Shown here: one piece after another, positions 23,463-31,491 of the stretch
How the letters are laid out: each line of letters opens with the position of its first letter
Numbering within the stretch: the stretch's first letter is position 1
NCBI RefSeq assembly: GCF_910579375.1
Contig: NZ_CAJTUJ010000011.1
Coordinates: 1-33,984, forward strand
DNA length: 33,984 nucleotides
From: an uncultured Rikenella sp.
Lineage (GTDB): Bacteria > Bacteroidota > Bacteroidia > Bacteroidales > Rikenellaceae
Direction: 5' to 3'
The notes under the pieces: generated by a model
What the model was told of the DNA's origin: nothing
Database searches by the model: none
What the model saw: only the letters and a program-made list of their open reading frames with translations
Program-made: the position numbers and the translations under genes

Positions 23463-24086
23463 CTATCCTGCGATCATACGTTGTATCTCGCGGACGCGCC
23501 GCTCGACTTCCGCCGGATCGGAGGGCTCCATGAAGTGACGCACGAGGCAGGGATTCCGGGCGCCGACTGCCAAAACGGCCGGCAGGGTCTCCGGAAAAAT
23601 CCCGCCGATGGAGACCACCGGCAGCTGCGCGAAGCCGAGCACCTCGCGCAACTGCTCGGTCCCGACCACCGGATCGGGCACGGCTTTGGTGGTGGTCGGA
23701 TAAACGGGCCCGAAGCCGATATAGTCTACTCCCTCGGAAGCCAACGCGGCGCGGGCCTGCTCGATGGAGTGGGTGGAGAGTCCCACGATCATCTTCCGGC
23801 CGACGATGCGCCGCACAGCGGACACGGGCAAGTCGCCCTGGCCGACGTGGACGCCGTCGGCATCGCTCAGCAGGGCGATGTCGGGCCGGTCGTTGACGAT
23901 AAATCGGGTCTCCGTTCCGCGGGTCACGGCGCGCACTTCGCGGGCAATGCGCAACAACTCGCCGTCGGGCAAATCCTTCTCGCGCAGCTGGAGCATCCGA
24001 ACGCCGCAACGAACGGCCACTTCGGCGGCTGCGACGTGTCCCACGGCGGGACGAGTGAGGATGACGTAGAGGCCGAAGTTATCCAT
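23463..24086 (-). CDS. thiE: Thiamine-phosphate synthase
   Basis: ThiE couples the hydroxymethylpyrimidine and thiazole phosphates to make thiamine phosphate. The 207-residue TIM-barrel protein has LQLREKDLP near 33-41, the diphosphate-binding NDRPDIALLSDADGVHVGQ region, GLSTHS, YIGFGPVYPTTTK and VSIGGI. Its first 8 bases overlap the thi4 end, so thiazole formation and coupling are expressed together. Confidence 0.95.
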   Translation of the reverse strand: MDNFGLYVILTRPAVGHVAAAEVAVRCGVRMLQLREKDLPDGELLRIAREVRAVTRGTETRFIVNDRPDIALLSDADGVHVGQGDLPVSAVRRIVGRKMIVGLSTHSIEQARAALASEGVDYIGFGPVYPTTTKAVPDPVVGTEQLREVLGFAQLPVVSIGGIFPETLPAVLAVGARNPCLVRHFMEPSDPAEVERRVREIQRMIAG

Positions 24087-24849
24087 CGATCCGGGCGATC
24101 ATCAGTTCGGCAGCTTTCCGGCCCGACATCAGCATGCCGCCGAAAATCGGCCCCATACGGAATGCGCCGCTCACGCCGTTGGCCGCCATACCGCTCACGA
24201 ACAGACCCGGATAGACCTCCTTGGTGTTCTCGACGGTGAGCCGCTCGCCCTCTTCGACGTTCAGCGACCGTTCGCCGGCCACTTCACCGGTCGGAGTATT
24301 GAGCCGGACGTTGTTCTTACGGGCCACCAGGCGGGCGATCATACAGTCGTGGCCGGTGCCTTCGAGCACGGCGCGGGCGGTCACCATCAGAGGGTCGACA
24401 TGCATCCCTTCGCGCATCACGGGGGCCCAGTTCACGACCAGACCGGCTACCTCTTCGTTGTGGAAGATGACGTCTTCCACGGAGTAGCAGTTAAAAATAG
24501 TAGCCCCGGCTTTGGTGGCGGCGTAGACGAGGGCGGAGGTGGCGTGCACGGAGTCCAGCACGTAAGTCCCCTCTTTATAAGGTTTGTAGCTGACGCCGAG
24601 TTCGTCGAGAATGGGCAGGGCTTCCTGCTGGACGATGATGTCGTTGAACATCATGGCGCCGCCCCACATGCCGCCGCCGGGGGCGAGTTTGCGTTCGTAG
24701 AGAACGACGCGTTTGCCGGCTTTCGCCAGATAGTAAGCGGCCACGAGTCCGGACGGGCCGCCGCCGACGATGGCGGCATCGACCGAGAGGTTGGCTTTCA
24801 GCTTTTCGAAATAGTTTTCGACTATCCCGAGGGAAACGAGTTTTTCCAT
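24079..24849 (-). CDS. thi4: Sulfide-dependent ADP-thiazole synthase (Thi4 family)
   Basis: Thi4 makes adenylated thiazole carboxylate from NAD and glycine. The 256-residue protein has the FAD/NAD-type loop IVGGGPSGLVAA (27-38), APGGGMWGGAMMF (56-68) and the C-terminal GMAANGVSGAFRMGPIFGGM. At the position where yeast THI4 has the sulfur-donating Cys, this protein has His150 (REGMHVDPLMV). In archaeal homologues with His the enzyme uses free sulfide and turns over repeatedly, so this one is probably not a suicide enzyme. This replaces the ThiG/ThiS/ThiH route; none of those genes is in the window. Confidence 0.93.
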   Translation of the reverse strand: MEKLVSLGIVENYFEKLKANLSVDAAIVGGGPSGLVAAYYLAKAGKRVVLYERKLAPGGGMWGGAMMFNDIIVQQEALPILDELGVSYKPYKEGTYVLDSVHATSALVYAATKAGATIFNCYSVEDVIFHNEEVAGLVVNWAPVMREGMHVDPLMVTARAVLEGTGHDCMIARLVARKNNVRLNTPTGEVAGERSLNVEEGERLTVENTKEVYPGLFVSGMAANGVSGAFRMGPIFGGMLMSGRKAAELMIARIDG

Positions 24850-24916
24850 CGTTCGAATGATTTTTTACAGGTACGATTTTCCCCCTCGACAGGCCGGGAG
24901 CGTCCGGGGCGCAGGG

Positions 24917-24947
24917 CCCTCCGGTTCCAGGAGGGGACACAAATATA
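24917..24947 (-). promoter_or_regulatory. thi4 promoter -7 element and leader hairpin
   Basis: Minus-strand TATATTTG at 24940-24947 matches TAnnTTTG. Right after the expected start the leader forms CCCTCC/GGAGGG (24917-24935). The leader of about 85 bases does not show the conserved TPP-riboswitch words, so I do not call one. Confidence 0.45.
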
Positions 24948-24968
24948 GGGGTTGCGGCGCAAAAATGC

Positions 24969-24976
24969 TATTTTTG
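24969..24976 (+). promoter_or_regulatory. Putative -7 element for pabB
   Basis: TATTTTTG (TAnnTTTG), 22 bases before the GTG start, back to back with the thi4 promoter. Confidence 0.4.
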
Positions 24977-24998
24977 CCGGACAAGATTTTGCTGACGG

Positions 24999-26012
24999 GT
25001 GGAATATTACGACAAAGACGTGGCACGGGAGCGAATGGATCGCTTCGGGGCGGAGGGGCGGCCGTTTCTGTTCCTGATCGACTATGCGATGCGGGCTTGT
25101 GTGGTGGAGCCGCTGGAGGAGGTGGATCCGGCCCGGCTGCTCTATGCGATCGGCGGACGGACGAATGTTTTCGCGCTGGGCGACGGAGCTCCGGAATTAG
25201 TATGGGAACCGCGGTTTTGCACGCGGGAGGAGTACGACCGGGGGTTCGAGGTGGTCATGGGACATTTGCGGGCGGGGAACAGCTATCTGGTCAATCTGAC
25301 GTGCGAAACGCCGGTGACTTGCAACCTGACGCTGCGCGAGGTGTTCGACGGCACGGAGGCGCGGTACAAGCTCTGGTTCGACGACCGGTTCGTCTGTTTC
25401 TCGCCGGAACGGTTCGTGCGGATCGGGGCGGAGGGGCGGATTTCGACCTTCCCGATGAAGGGGACGATCGATGCGGCGCTGCCGGAGGCGGAACGACGGG
25501 TGTTGGAGGATGCGAAAGAGGCGGCGGAGCATGCGACGATCGTCGATCTGCTGCGCAACGACCTGAGCCGGGTGGCGACGGGGGTGCGGGTGGAGCGGTA
25601 TCGCTATGTCGACCGGGTGGCGACGCATGCGGGGGAGTTGTTGCAGGTCAGCTCGGAGATCAGCGGGAAGTTACGAACGAATTGGCGCGATCGCGTGGGG
25701 TCGATCTTGTTCGAGTTGCTGCCGGCGGGGTCGGTGACGGGGGCGCCGAAACTCCGAACGCTGGAAATCATCGCGGAGGCGGAGACCTACGACCGGGGGT
25801 ATTATACGGGGGTGTGCGGGCTGTTCGACGGGAGGGAGCTGGAGAGCGGGGTGATGATCCGTTTTCTGGAACGGGCGCCGGGGGCGGAGCGGGGGGAGTA
25901 TCTGTTCAAGAGCGGCGGGGGGATCACGTTCCGCAGCGACCGGACGGCGGAGTATGCGGAAATGAAACAGAAAGTCTATGTGCCTTTGCGTGGAAACGAT
26001 ACGGATCGCTGA
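24999..26012 (+). CDS. pabB: Aminodeoxychorismate synthase component I
   Basis: PabB turns chorismate plus ammonia into aminodeoxychorismate for folate. The 337-residue protein begins with GTG, which lies right after a -7 element; no ATG gives a better start. Chorismate-binding hallmarks are SPERFVR, the region FPMKGTID, the catalytic Glu segment in EHATIVDLLRNDLSRV, LLPAGSVTGAPK, and the terminal SGGGITFRSD. It is shorter than E. coli PabB because the N-terminal region is reduced, as is usual in Bacteroidota. The last 35 bases overlap pabC. Confidence 0.92.
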   Translation: MEYYDKDVARERMDRFGAEGRPFLFLIDYAMRACVVEPLEEVDPARLLYAIGGRTNVFALGDGAPELVWEPRFCTREEYDRGFEVVMGHLRAGNSYLVNLTCETPVTCNLTLREVFDGTEARYKLWFDDRFVCFSPERFVRIGAEGRISTFPMKGTIDAALPEAERRVLEDAKEAAEHATIVDLLRNDLSRVATGVRVERYRYVDRVATHAGELLQVSSEISGKLRTNWRDRVGSILFELLPAGSVTGAPKLRTLEIIAEAETYDRGYYTGVCGLFDGRELESGVMIRFLERAPGAERGEYLFKSGGGITFRSDRTAEYAEMKQKVYVPLRGNDTDR

Positions 26013-26619
26013 CGGCTGCTGGCCGGAGGCTGAAATCCTGCATCTGCATCAGGAGCGGGTCGAACGCACGTGCCGGGAGCGGTACGGCGTCGCCGCGGTG
26101 CCGGAGTTGGCGGCGATCCGAAGGGGATATCCGGTGCCGGGAGATTTACACGAGGGGGTGGCGAAGTGTCGGGTGGTCTACGGGGCTAAGGGGGTCGAGG
26201 CGGTGGAATATGGGCGTTATACGCCTCCCCGGATCGGTTCGTTGCTGGCGGCGGAGGTCGAGTCTTTCGACTACGGGTACAAGTATGCCGACCGGAGGGA
26301 ACTGACTGTGTGGCACGACCGGGCGGTGGCGAAGGGCTATGGCGATGCGCTGCTGCTCCGCGACGGGCGGGTCACGGACACGACGTTTTGCAATGTGGCG
26401 TTCCGGGTGGCGGGAGGCTCGCGCGAGCTCTGGCACACGCCGGCTTCACCGCTCTTGCGCGGGACGATGCGGGAATGGCTAATCAAACGGGGGACGATCG
26501 TCCCCCGTGAAATTCGACTCGAAAACTTACGCGAGGGGCACTACTCCCATATCGCGCTGTTCAATGCGATGAATGATTTCGGCACGCTGCTCTTGCCGAT
26601 CAACCGAATTGACTATTAA
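25978..26619 (+). CDS. pabC: Aminotransferase class IV, likely aminodeoxychorismate lyase
   Basis: A PLP enzyme of the class IV fold, 213 residues, probably releasing pyruvate from aminodeoxychorismate to give p-aminobenzoate. The PLP Lys is likely in YKYADRRE; VTDTTFCNVAFR and TPASPLLRGTMREWLI are the conserved cofactor-contact regions. Class IV members are hard to tell apart by sequence; the 35-base overlap with pabB is the main argument for PabC. Confidence 0.85.
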   Translation: MCLCVETIRIADGCWPEAEILHLHQERVERTCRERYGVAAVPELAAIRRGYPVPGDLHEGVAKCRVVYGAKGVEAVEYGRYTPPRIGSLLAAEVESFDYGYKYADRRELTVWHDRAVAKGYGDALLLRDGRVTDTTFCNVAFRVAGGSRELWHTPASPLLRGTMREWLIKRGTIVPREIRLENLREGHYSHIALFNAMNDFGTLLLPINRIDY

Positions 26620-26654
26620 TCTGTTAATCTGTGTACTTTGGGTTGGAGGGTACT

Positions 26655-26910
26655 GTTCTCTTTGTGAACAAAGAGAACCAGAAAAACTTTAGAGCGCATC
26701 CCTGCGGGATGCTCTGGCCGTGTCTGCCCGATTGGGTTGGGCTGGATTTTCGGCGGGCGCGCTAATAATAGGCATAGAACCCCACGCGCGCCTCGCCTGA
26801 AAATCCCAGCCCAACGAACAAGGCAGAGAGAACCCGTGGTCGGCCCACCGGGACGACCTCTGCAAAAGTTCTTTGGGTACCTTTCTTTCAAGAAAGGTAC
26901 GGTTCTATCC
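26655..26910. repeat. Long palindromic interspersed repeat, copy 3
   Basis: Left hairpin GTTCTCTTTGTG/AACAAAGAGAAC (26655-26678), then CAGAAAAACTTTAGAGCGCATCC. The central inverted repeat (26736-26815) pairs GTTGGGCTGGATTTTC with GAAAATCCCAGCCCAAC, and GGGCGCGC with GCGCGCC. The right hairpin is GTACCTTTCTT/AAGAAAGGTAC, then GGTTCTATCC. The GAGGACTGCGGAGCC block of copies 1 and 2 is missing. It lies between the convergent genes pabC and sulfatase. Confidence 0.85.
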
Positions 26911-26925
26911 AGCACAAAGAACAGA

Positions 26926-28536
26926 TTATAAAGCATTCAGTTCACGGCAAGGAGGCAGTTCGTCGCCGTAGTAATCCGCCAACCGAACCAATTCCCGGCG
27001 GAGACGAGTCGTCACCCCGTTCGTTCCCGGCGTGCCGTACAGGTTGTGCATCTCGTGCGGATCGCGTTTCAGGTCGTAGAGTTCGAAATAGCACTCCGCC
27101 GGAACCGGCGTCTCGTTGCTGAAGAAATAGACCAGTTTCCACCGCCCGTCGTGCACGCCGGCGTGCTGCATCACGTTGTGAATCCCGGGGTTCTCCCAAT
27201 ACCGATAATACAAAGTCTTTCGCCAATCGCGCCCCGGTTTCACCGCCCGGTCGCCGCCCCGGGCCACGGCTCGGAACGATTCGCCCTGCATGCTGTCCGG
27301 TTTCTCGATCCCGCACCAGTCGAGCAGGGTCGGGGCAAAGTCGATGTTCTGCACCAAGGTGCTTTCGGCCTCCGTCCCCGCCGGAATTTCAGCCGGATAA
27401 CGGATCACGAGGGGCATCCGCATCGACTCTTCGTACATGAACCGTTTGTCGAACCAGCCGTGTTCGCCGAGGTAGAAGCTCTGGTCGGAGGCGTAGACCA
27501 CGATGGTGTTCTCCGCCAGCCCCGTGCTGTCGAGATAGTCGAGCATCTTTCCGATATTCTCGTCCACGGCGGCGATGGTCGAAAAGTAGTCGCGCATGTA
27601 ACGCTGGAATTTCCAACGGGTCAGACTATCACCGGTAGGAGGATTGTCGTAGTAGGCCTGATTCGCGGCATCGTAGGAGGCGATGTAGGCCTCCCGCTCG
27701 GTGGAGTCCATGAACCGATAGTCGGGCCCCCAGTCGGTTTTGGGATCCCACCCGTCGCGACGGGTATAGAGCTTGAGGTCGTAAGCGGGCATCAGGTGAC
27801 CGGCGATGCTCATCTCCTGCCGACCGGCGGCCACGCGTCCCTCCCAGGTGTCGAAAAGGTTGTCGGGATAGGGAAAGAAGGTGTGCTCGTGCAAGGTGAG
27901 GTGCCGCGGGGCGGGTTGAAAATTCCGATGCGGGGCCTTGTTGTGCACCATAATAAAGAAGGGCCGGTCTTTGTGGGCGTCGATCCAAGCGATACTCTCG
28001 TCGGTGACGATGTCGGTCACATAGCCGCGTTGGCGGACGGTGTCGCCGCTCATGGTCACGAAGTCGGGGTTGTAGTACATCCCTTGGTCGTCGAGCACTT
28101 TCCAGTAGTCGAATCCGGTGGGGTAGGTTTTCAGGTGCCACTTGCCGATAATAGCGGTGGAGTAACCGTTCGCTTTCAGGACTTTGGGCAGGGTGGTCTG
28201 CGAACCGTCGAAAAAGTCGGCGTTGGTTCGGAAACCGTTGGCGTGACTGTGTTTGCCGGTCAGAATCGTCGCGCGACTGGGCCCGGAGACGGAGTTGCCG
28301 CAATATGCTCGGTCGAAACGCACGCCTTCGGCGGCGATGCGGTCGATATTCGGGGTCGGGGCGACCTGAGACAGGGGGTGGCCGTAGGCGCTGATGGCCT
28401 GCACGGCGTGGTCGTCGGACATGATGTAGACGATATTGGGCCGTTTCTGAGGTTCGGATGACGGTTTGTCGGCACTTTGTGCACTGCCGGTCACGGCGCA
28501 TAAGGCGCCGGAAAGGGCGAACAAGGGTCGATTCAT
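26926..28536 (-). CDS. Secreted sulfatase, S1 family, Ser-type
   Basis: A 536-residue sulfate ester hydrolase. I choose the ATG at 28536 because it yields a signal peptide (MNRPLFALSGALCAVTGSAQ); the longer frame has none. The metal-binding Asp41-Asp42 is in YIMSDDHA and the formylglycine precursor is Ser84 in SGPSRAT, so an anaerobic sulfatase-maturing enzyme is needed. KWHLKT and the FDKRFMYEESMRMPLVI segment are also conserved. Related enzymes in gut Bacteroidales act on host glycosaminoglycans or mucin glycans. No carbohydrate-utilisation genes flank it, so the substrate is unknown. Confidence 0.93.
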   Translation of the reverse strand: MNRPLFALSGALCAVTGSAQSADKPSSEPQKRPNIVYIMSDDHAVQAISAYGHPLSQVAPTPNIDRIAAEGVRFDRAYCGNSVSGPSRATILTGKHSHANGFRTNADFFDGSQTTLPKVLKANGYSTAIIGKWHLKTYPTGFDYWKVLDDQGMYYNPDFVTMSGDTVRQRGYVTDIVTDESIAWIDAHKDRPFFIMVHNKAPHRNFQPAPRHLTLHEHTFFPYPDNLFDTWEGRVAAGRQEMSIAGHLMPAYDLKLYTRRDGWDPKTDWGPDYRFMDSTEREAYIASYDAANQAYYDNPPTGDSLTRWKFQRYMRDYFSTIAAVDENIGKMLDYLDSTGLAENTIVVYASDQSFYLGEHGWFDKRFMYEESMRMPLVIRYPAEIPAGTEAESTLVQNIDFAPTLLDWCGIEKPDSMQGESFRAVARGGDRAVKPGRDWRKTLYYRYWENPGIHNVMQHAGVHDGRWKLVYFFSNETPVPAECYFELYDLKRDPHEMHNLYGTPGTNGVTTRLRRELVRLADYYGDELPPCRELNAL

Positions 28537-28601
28537 GGGTAGTGGTTTATAGCTTTGGGGGTTGTTTCTTTTCCGCTTTATAAGGGTGAGTGGGGCGAAC
28601 T

Positions 28602-28656
28602 GTAAAACGCCCCGTGGGTACGCACCACAGGGCATTTTACCGGCCCGAAGAGGGCC
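28602..28656 (-). terminator. Stem-loops after aspA
   Basis: GTAAAACGCCCcGTGG and CCACaGGGCaTTTTAC (28602-28640) form a long stem with two mismatches; a second stem GGCCC/GGGCC lies at 28642-28656. On the minus strand the first ends in GTTTTAC. They separate aspA from the sulfatase gene. Confidence 0.65.
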
Positions 28657-28709
28657 CCAAACAAAGGCGCTTACGCATCGTTCAGGCGACGACGATGCCT
28701 GTCGGCAAG

Positions 28710-30143
28710 CTATTTCCGCAAAAATTTCCGGGGTTTGACCATGTTCTCCGGACGAAGAATATTGTCCAGCTCCTCTTTGGACATCAATTTCTTCTCCAAC
28801 ACCAGGTCATAGATCCCCTTGCCGGTATGAAGCGCCTCTTTGGCGAGCTCGGTCGAGGTTTCGTATCCCAGGTACGGATTCAGGGCGGTCACCAAACCGA
28901 TGCTGTGGTAGACCATATCCCGGCACCGATCCGTATTGGCTGTAATCCCCAGGATGCACTTCTCGCGCAGGGTGTCCATCCCGTGAACCATCATTACGAT
29001 CGATTCCAGAATGCTGTAGACGATGATCGGTTCCATCACGTTCAGTTCCAGCTGGCCCGCTTCGGCGGCCATGGTCACGGTGAGGTCGTTCCCGATCACC
29101 TTGTAAGCGATCTGGTTCACCACCTCGGGAATCACGGGGTTCACCTTGCCCGGCATGATCGACGAGCCGGGCTGCATCGGAGGCAGGTTGATCTCGTTCA
29201 GACCGGTTCGCGGCCCGGACGACAACAACCGAAGGTCGTTGCAAATTTTCGACAACTTGACGGCCATCCGCTTCACGGCAGACGAGTAGATCACGAAGGC
29301 GCCCGTATCATTCGTCGCCTCGATCATGTTGGTGGCGGCGGTAATCGGAAGCCCGGTAATCTCGCGCAGGTACTTGATACATATCTGGCTGTACTGCGGA
29401 TCGGCGTTGATCCCGGTGCCGATGGCGGTGGCGCCCATATTCACTTCGAGCAGCAGTTTGGCGTTCTGTTCCAGACGGTCGATCTCTTCGGAGAGGTTGG
29501 CGGCGTAGGCGTCGAACTCCTGACCGAGGGTCATCGGCACGGCGTCCTGAAGCTGGGTACGCCCCATCTTGATGACTTGGGCGAATTCGATCCCTTTGGC
29601 ATGGAAGGCGCCGATCAGCTCGCGCAACGAGGCGATCAAGTCCTGGGTCTGATAAATCAGGGCGATCTTCACGGCGGTCGGATAGGCGTCGTTGGTCGAC
29701 TGCGAGTGGTTCACGTCGTTGTTCGGGTGGCAGTGGGCGTATTCGCCGCGCCGGTGGCCGAGAATCTCCAACGCGCGGTTGGCGATCACTTCGTTGGCGT
29801 TCATATTGGTGGAAGTCCCGGCGCCGCCCTGCACCATATCGACGACGAACTGGTCGTCGAGTTTCCCCTGCTCTACTTCGTGGCAGGCGGCGATAATGGC
29901 GTCGGCCACGTCAGACTTGATCTCGCCGAGGTCGCGGTTGGCTTTGGCCGCGGCTTCCTTGACCATGGCGAGCGCTTTGATGAAGTAGGGGTACATGCAG
30001 AGCCGCACCCGACTGATGTGGAAGTTGTCGAGCGCGCGCATGGTCTGCACGCCGAAGTAGTATTCCACCGGAATGTCCAGTTCGCCCAACAAGTCGTGTT
30101 CCCGCCGGGTCTTGCCCGAAAGCGGCATCTTGGTAATGTCCAT
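28710..30143 (-). CDS. aspA: Aspartate ammonia-lyase
   Basis: AspA reversibly splits L-aspartate into fumarate and ammonia. The 477-residue protein has GGAGTSTNMNANEVI (106-120), SQSTNDAYPTA (147-157), MGRTQLQDAVPMTLGQ and the signature GSSIMPGKVNP (326-336). GGAGTSTNMN rather than SGTQTNMN distinguishes it from class II fumarase. It follows pyrF by 25 bases and probably shares its transcript. Confidence 0.95.
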   Translation of the reverse strand: MDITKMPLSGKTRREHDLLGELDIPVEYYFGVQTMRALDNFHISRVRLCMYPYFIKALAMVKEAAAKANRDLGEIKSDVADAIIAACHEVEQGKLDDQFVVDMVQGGAGTSTNMNANEVIANRALEILGHRRGEYAHCHPNNDVNHSQSTNDAYPTAVKIALIYQTQDLIASLRELIGAFHAKGIEFAQVIKMGRTQLQDAVPMTLGQEFDAYAANLSEEIDRLEQNAKLLLEVNMGATAIGTGINADPQYSQICIKYLREITGLPITAATNMIEATNDTGAFVIYSSAVKRMAVKLSKICNDLRLLSSGPRTGLNEINLPPMQPGSSIMPGKVNPVIPEVVNQIAYKVIGNDLTVTMAAEAGQLELNVMEPIIVYSILESIVMMVHGMDTLREKCILGITANTDRCRDMVYHSIGLVTALNPYLGYETSTELAKEALHTGKGIYDLVLEKKLMSKEELDNILRPENMVKPRKFLRK

Positions 30144-30168
30144 ATCTTTCTGACTTTTTACAAAATTA

Positions 30169-30996
30169 TCACTTGCAATAATCGGCCAACAGGCCTGCCA
30201 TCTCGCCCTGTAACTGACGGGCGGCCGCGCCGGCTGCTTCGGCGAAGTCGCGGCCGTCGGAGGCGTAAATGATTCCGCGCGAGGAGTTGACGAGCAGTCC
30301 GCACCGGCTGTTCATCCCGCACCGGGCGACTTCGCTGAGCGACCCGCCCTGAGCGCCCACGCCGGGAACCAGCAGGAAGTGGTCGGGCACGATAGCCCGC
30401 ACGCGTTCGAGCTGTTCTGCCCGCGTTGCTCCGACGACATACATGGTATTATCCTCTGTCCCCCAGCTCATGGAGTTCCGCAGGACGCGTTCATAGAGCA
30501 TCTCGCCGCCGGCTAAAGCCAAAGTTTCGAAATCCTGCGCGGAGGGGTTGGAGGTCAAGGCAAGCAGCACGGCCCACTTCCCGGGATAGGCATAGAAAGG
30601 TTCGGCGGTGTCGCTCCCCATATAGGGCGAGAGGGTGACGGCGTCGAAGTCCATCTCCTGAAAGAAGACGCGGGCGTACATCTGGGAGGTATTGCCGATA
30701 TCGCCTCGTTTGGCGTCGGCGATCAGGAATTGCTCGGGATACCGCTCGCGCAGGTACCGGACGGTCTTCACCAGGGCGTTCCACCCTTTCACTCCCGCAG
30801 CTTCATAGAATGCGAGGTTGGGTTTATAGCTGACGCAATACGGTGCGGTGGCGTCGATGACGGCCTTATTAAAGGCGAAGATGGGGTCTTCGTCGCCCAA
30901 CAGATGCTGAGGCACTTTCTTCAGGTCGGTGTCGAGGCCGACGCAGAGGAAGCTCTCTTTGGCGCGTATCTGTCGAAATAGTTGTTGCGAGGTCAT
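30169..30996 (-). CDS. pyrF: Orotidine-5'-phosphate decarboxylase
   Basis: PyrF makes UMP from OMP. The 275-residue protein starts at the ATG at 30996 (MTSQQLFRQIRAKESFLCVG), the usual start of the longer PyrF type; 22 extra upstream residues are not homologous. FLCVGLDTDLKKVP, the catalytic DAKRGDIGNT (94-103, Lys96) and LVPGVGAQGGSLSE are visible. A good -7 element lies upstream at 31060-31067. Confidence 0.95.
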   Translation of the reverse strand: MTSQQLFRQIRAKESFLCVGLDTDLKKVPQHLLGDEDPIFAFNKAVIDATAPYCVSYKPNLAFYEAAGVKGWNALVKTVRYLRERYPEQFLIADAKRGDIGNTSQMYARVFFQEMDFDAVTLSPYMGSDTAEPFYAYPGKWAVLLALTSNPSAQDFETLALAGGEMLYERVLRNSMSWGTEDNTMYVVGATRAEQLERVRAIVPDHFLLVPGVGAQGGSLSEVARCGMNSRCGLLVNSSRGIIYASDGRDFAEAAGAAARQLQGEMAGLLADYCK

Positions 30997-31059
30997 GGCC
31001 GGGCGGGGTTTGGGTCGGCTCCGTCTCTCTCGGCGAAACCGAACGTGGATATAATAGAG

Positions 31060-31067
31060 CAAATATA
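31060..31067 (-). promoter_or_regulatory. Putative -7 promoter element for pyrF-aspA
   Basis: Minus-strand TATATTTG, with a weak TTTTC about 19 bases upstream. It lies 64 bases before the pyrF ATG. Confidence 0.5.
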
Positions 31068-31171
31068 AAGAAGTTTTTACAGAAAACGGGCGGGGACGGG
31101 GAATTAAATCGGATGAATGCTCCGTTGCTTCGCCATGTGTTTATCCGGAACCGGGATTCAATATTTTTACT

Positions 31172-31179
31172 ATATTTGG
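31172..31179 (+). promoter_or_regulatory. Putative -7 element reading into the structured leader and HAD operon
   Basis: TATATTTG matches TAnnTTTG on the plus strand. A transcript from here would contain a tiny frame (MMQTSH, about 31204-31224) and then the folded region 31311-31427 before reaching the HAD gene. Confidence 0.4.
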
Positions 31180-31310
31180 ATGGTAATTAAAACCGATTGG
31201 CCTATGATGCAAACTTCTCATTAGCACATTTTTCCGATTTTTCCTCTTCCGGCGGGCGATGGTCGCGGGGCCGGGAGAGACGACATAAAAAGCGTTAACT
31301 TTTATTCTTG

Positions 31311-31427
31311 CTTTCTGAAATCTGGACAATTTCAAAAGCCGCAAGGAGTAAAGTGTAACGCCTGCGTAGCGATACGTGGGCTTTACTCTATTATCTTGCG
31401 GCATAGGTAGTCCAGAACCTCAGAAAG
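31311..31427 (+). ncRNA. Strongly folded 117-nt stem-loop, candidate structured RNA
   Basis: Five nested stems: CTTTCTG/CAGAAAG, TCTGGAC/GTCCAGA, GCCGCAAG/CTTGCGGC, GAGTAAAG/CTTTACTC and CGTA/TACG closed by a GCGA tetraloop (GNRA class). Arms are 7, 7, 8, 8 and 4 bp, all perfect, with asymmetric internal loops. It lies 64 bases before the HAD gene start. It could be a leader RNA, a separate small RNA, or a miniature transposable element; sequence alone does not decide. Confidence 0.5.
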
Positions 31428-31491
31428 CGGATGACAGGTATTGTCCCACGTTTTTTATGCCTTTTATCAAAACGAAAAACAAAGGCTCACT

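Noticed and set aside
24850..24940. TPP riboswitch before thi4
   Set aside because: The leader has only a simple hairpin; the conserved CTGAGA and ACCTGATCTGG-type words are not present.
27046..30272. Long plus-strand open frames opposite the sulfatase and aspA genes
   Set aside because: They are antisense to strongly conserved enzymes and arise from GC-rich codon bias.
31311..31427. tRNA or known riboswitch
   Set aside because: There is a single long stem instead of a cloverleaf, and I do not recognise any known riboswitch core.
31311..31427. Integron attC site
   Set aside because: Lacks the GTTRRRY and RYYYAAC core words at its ends and no integron integrase is nearby.
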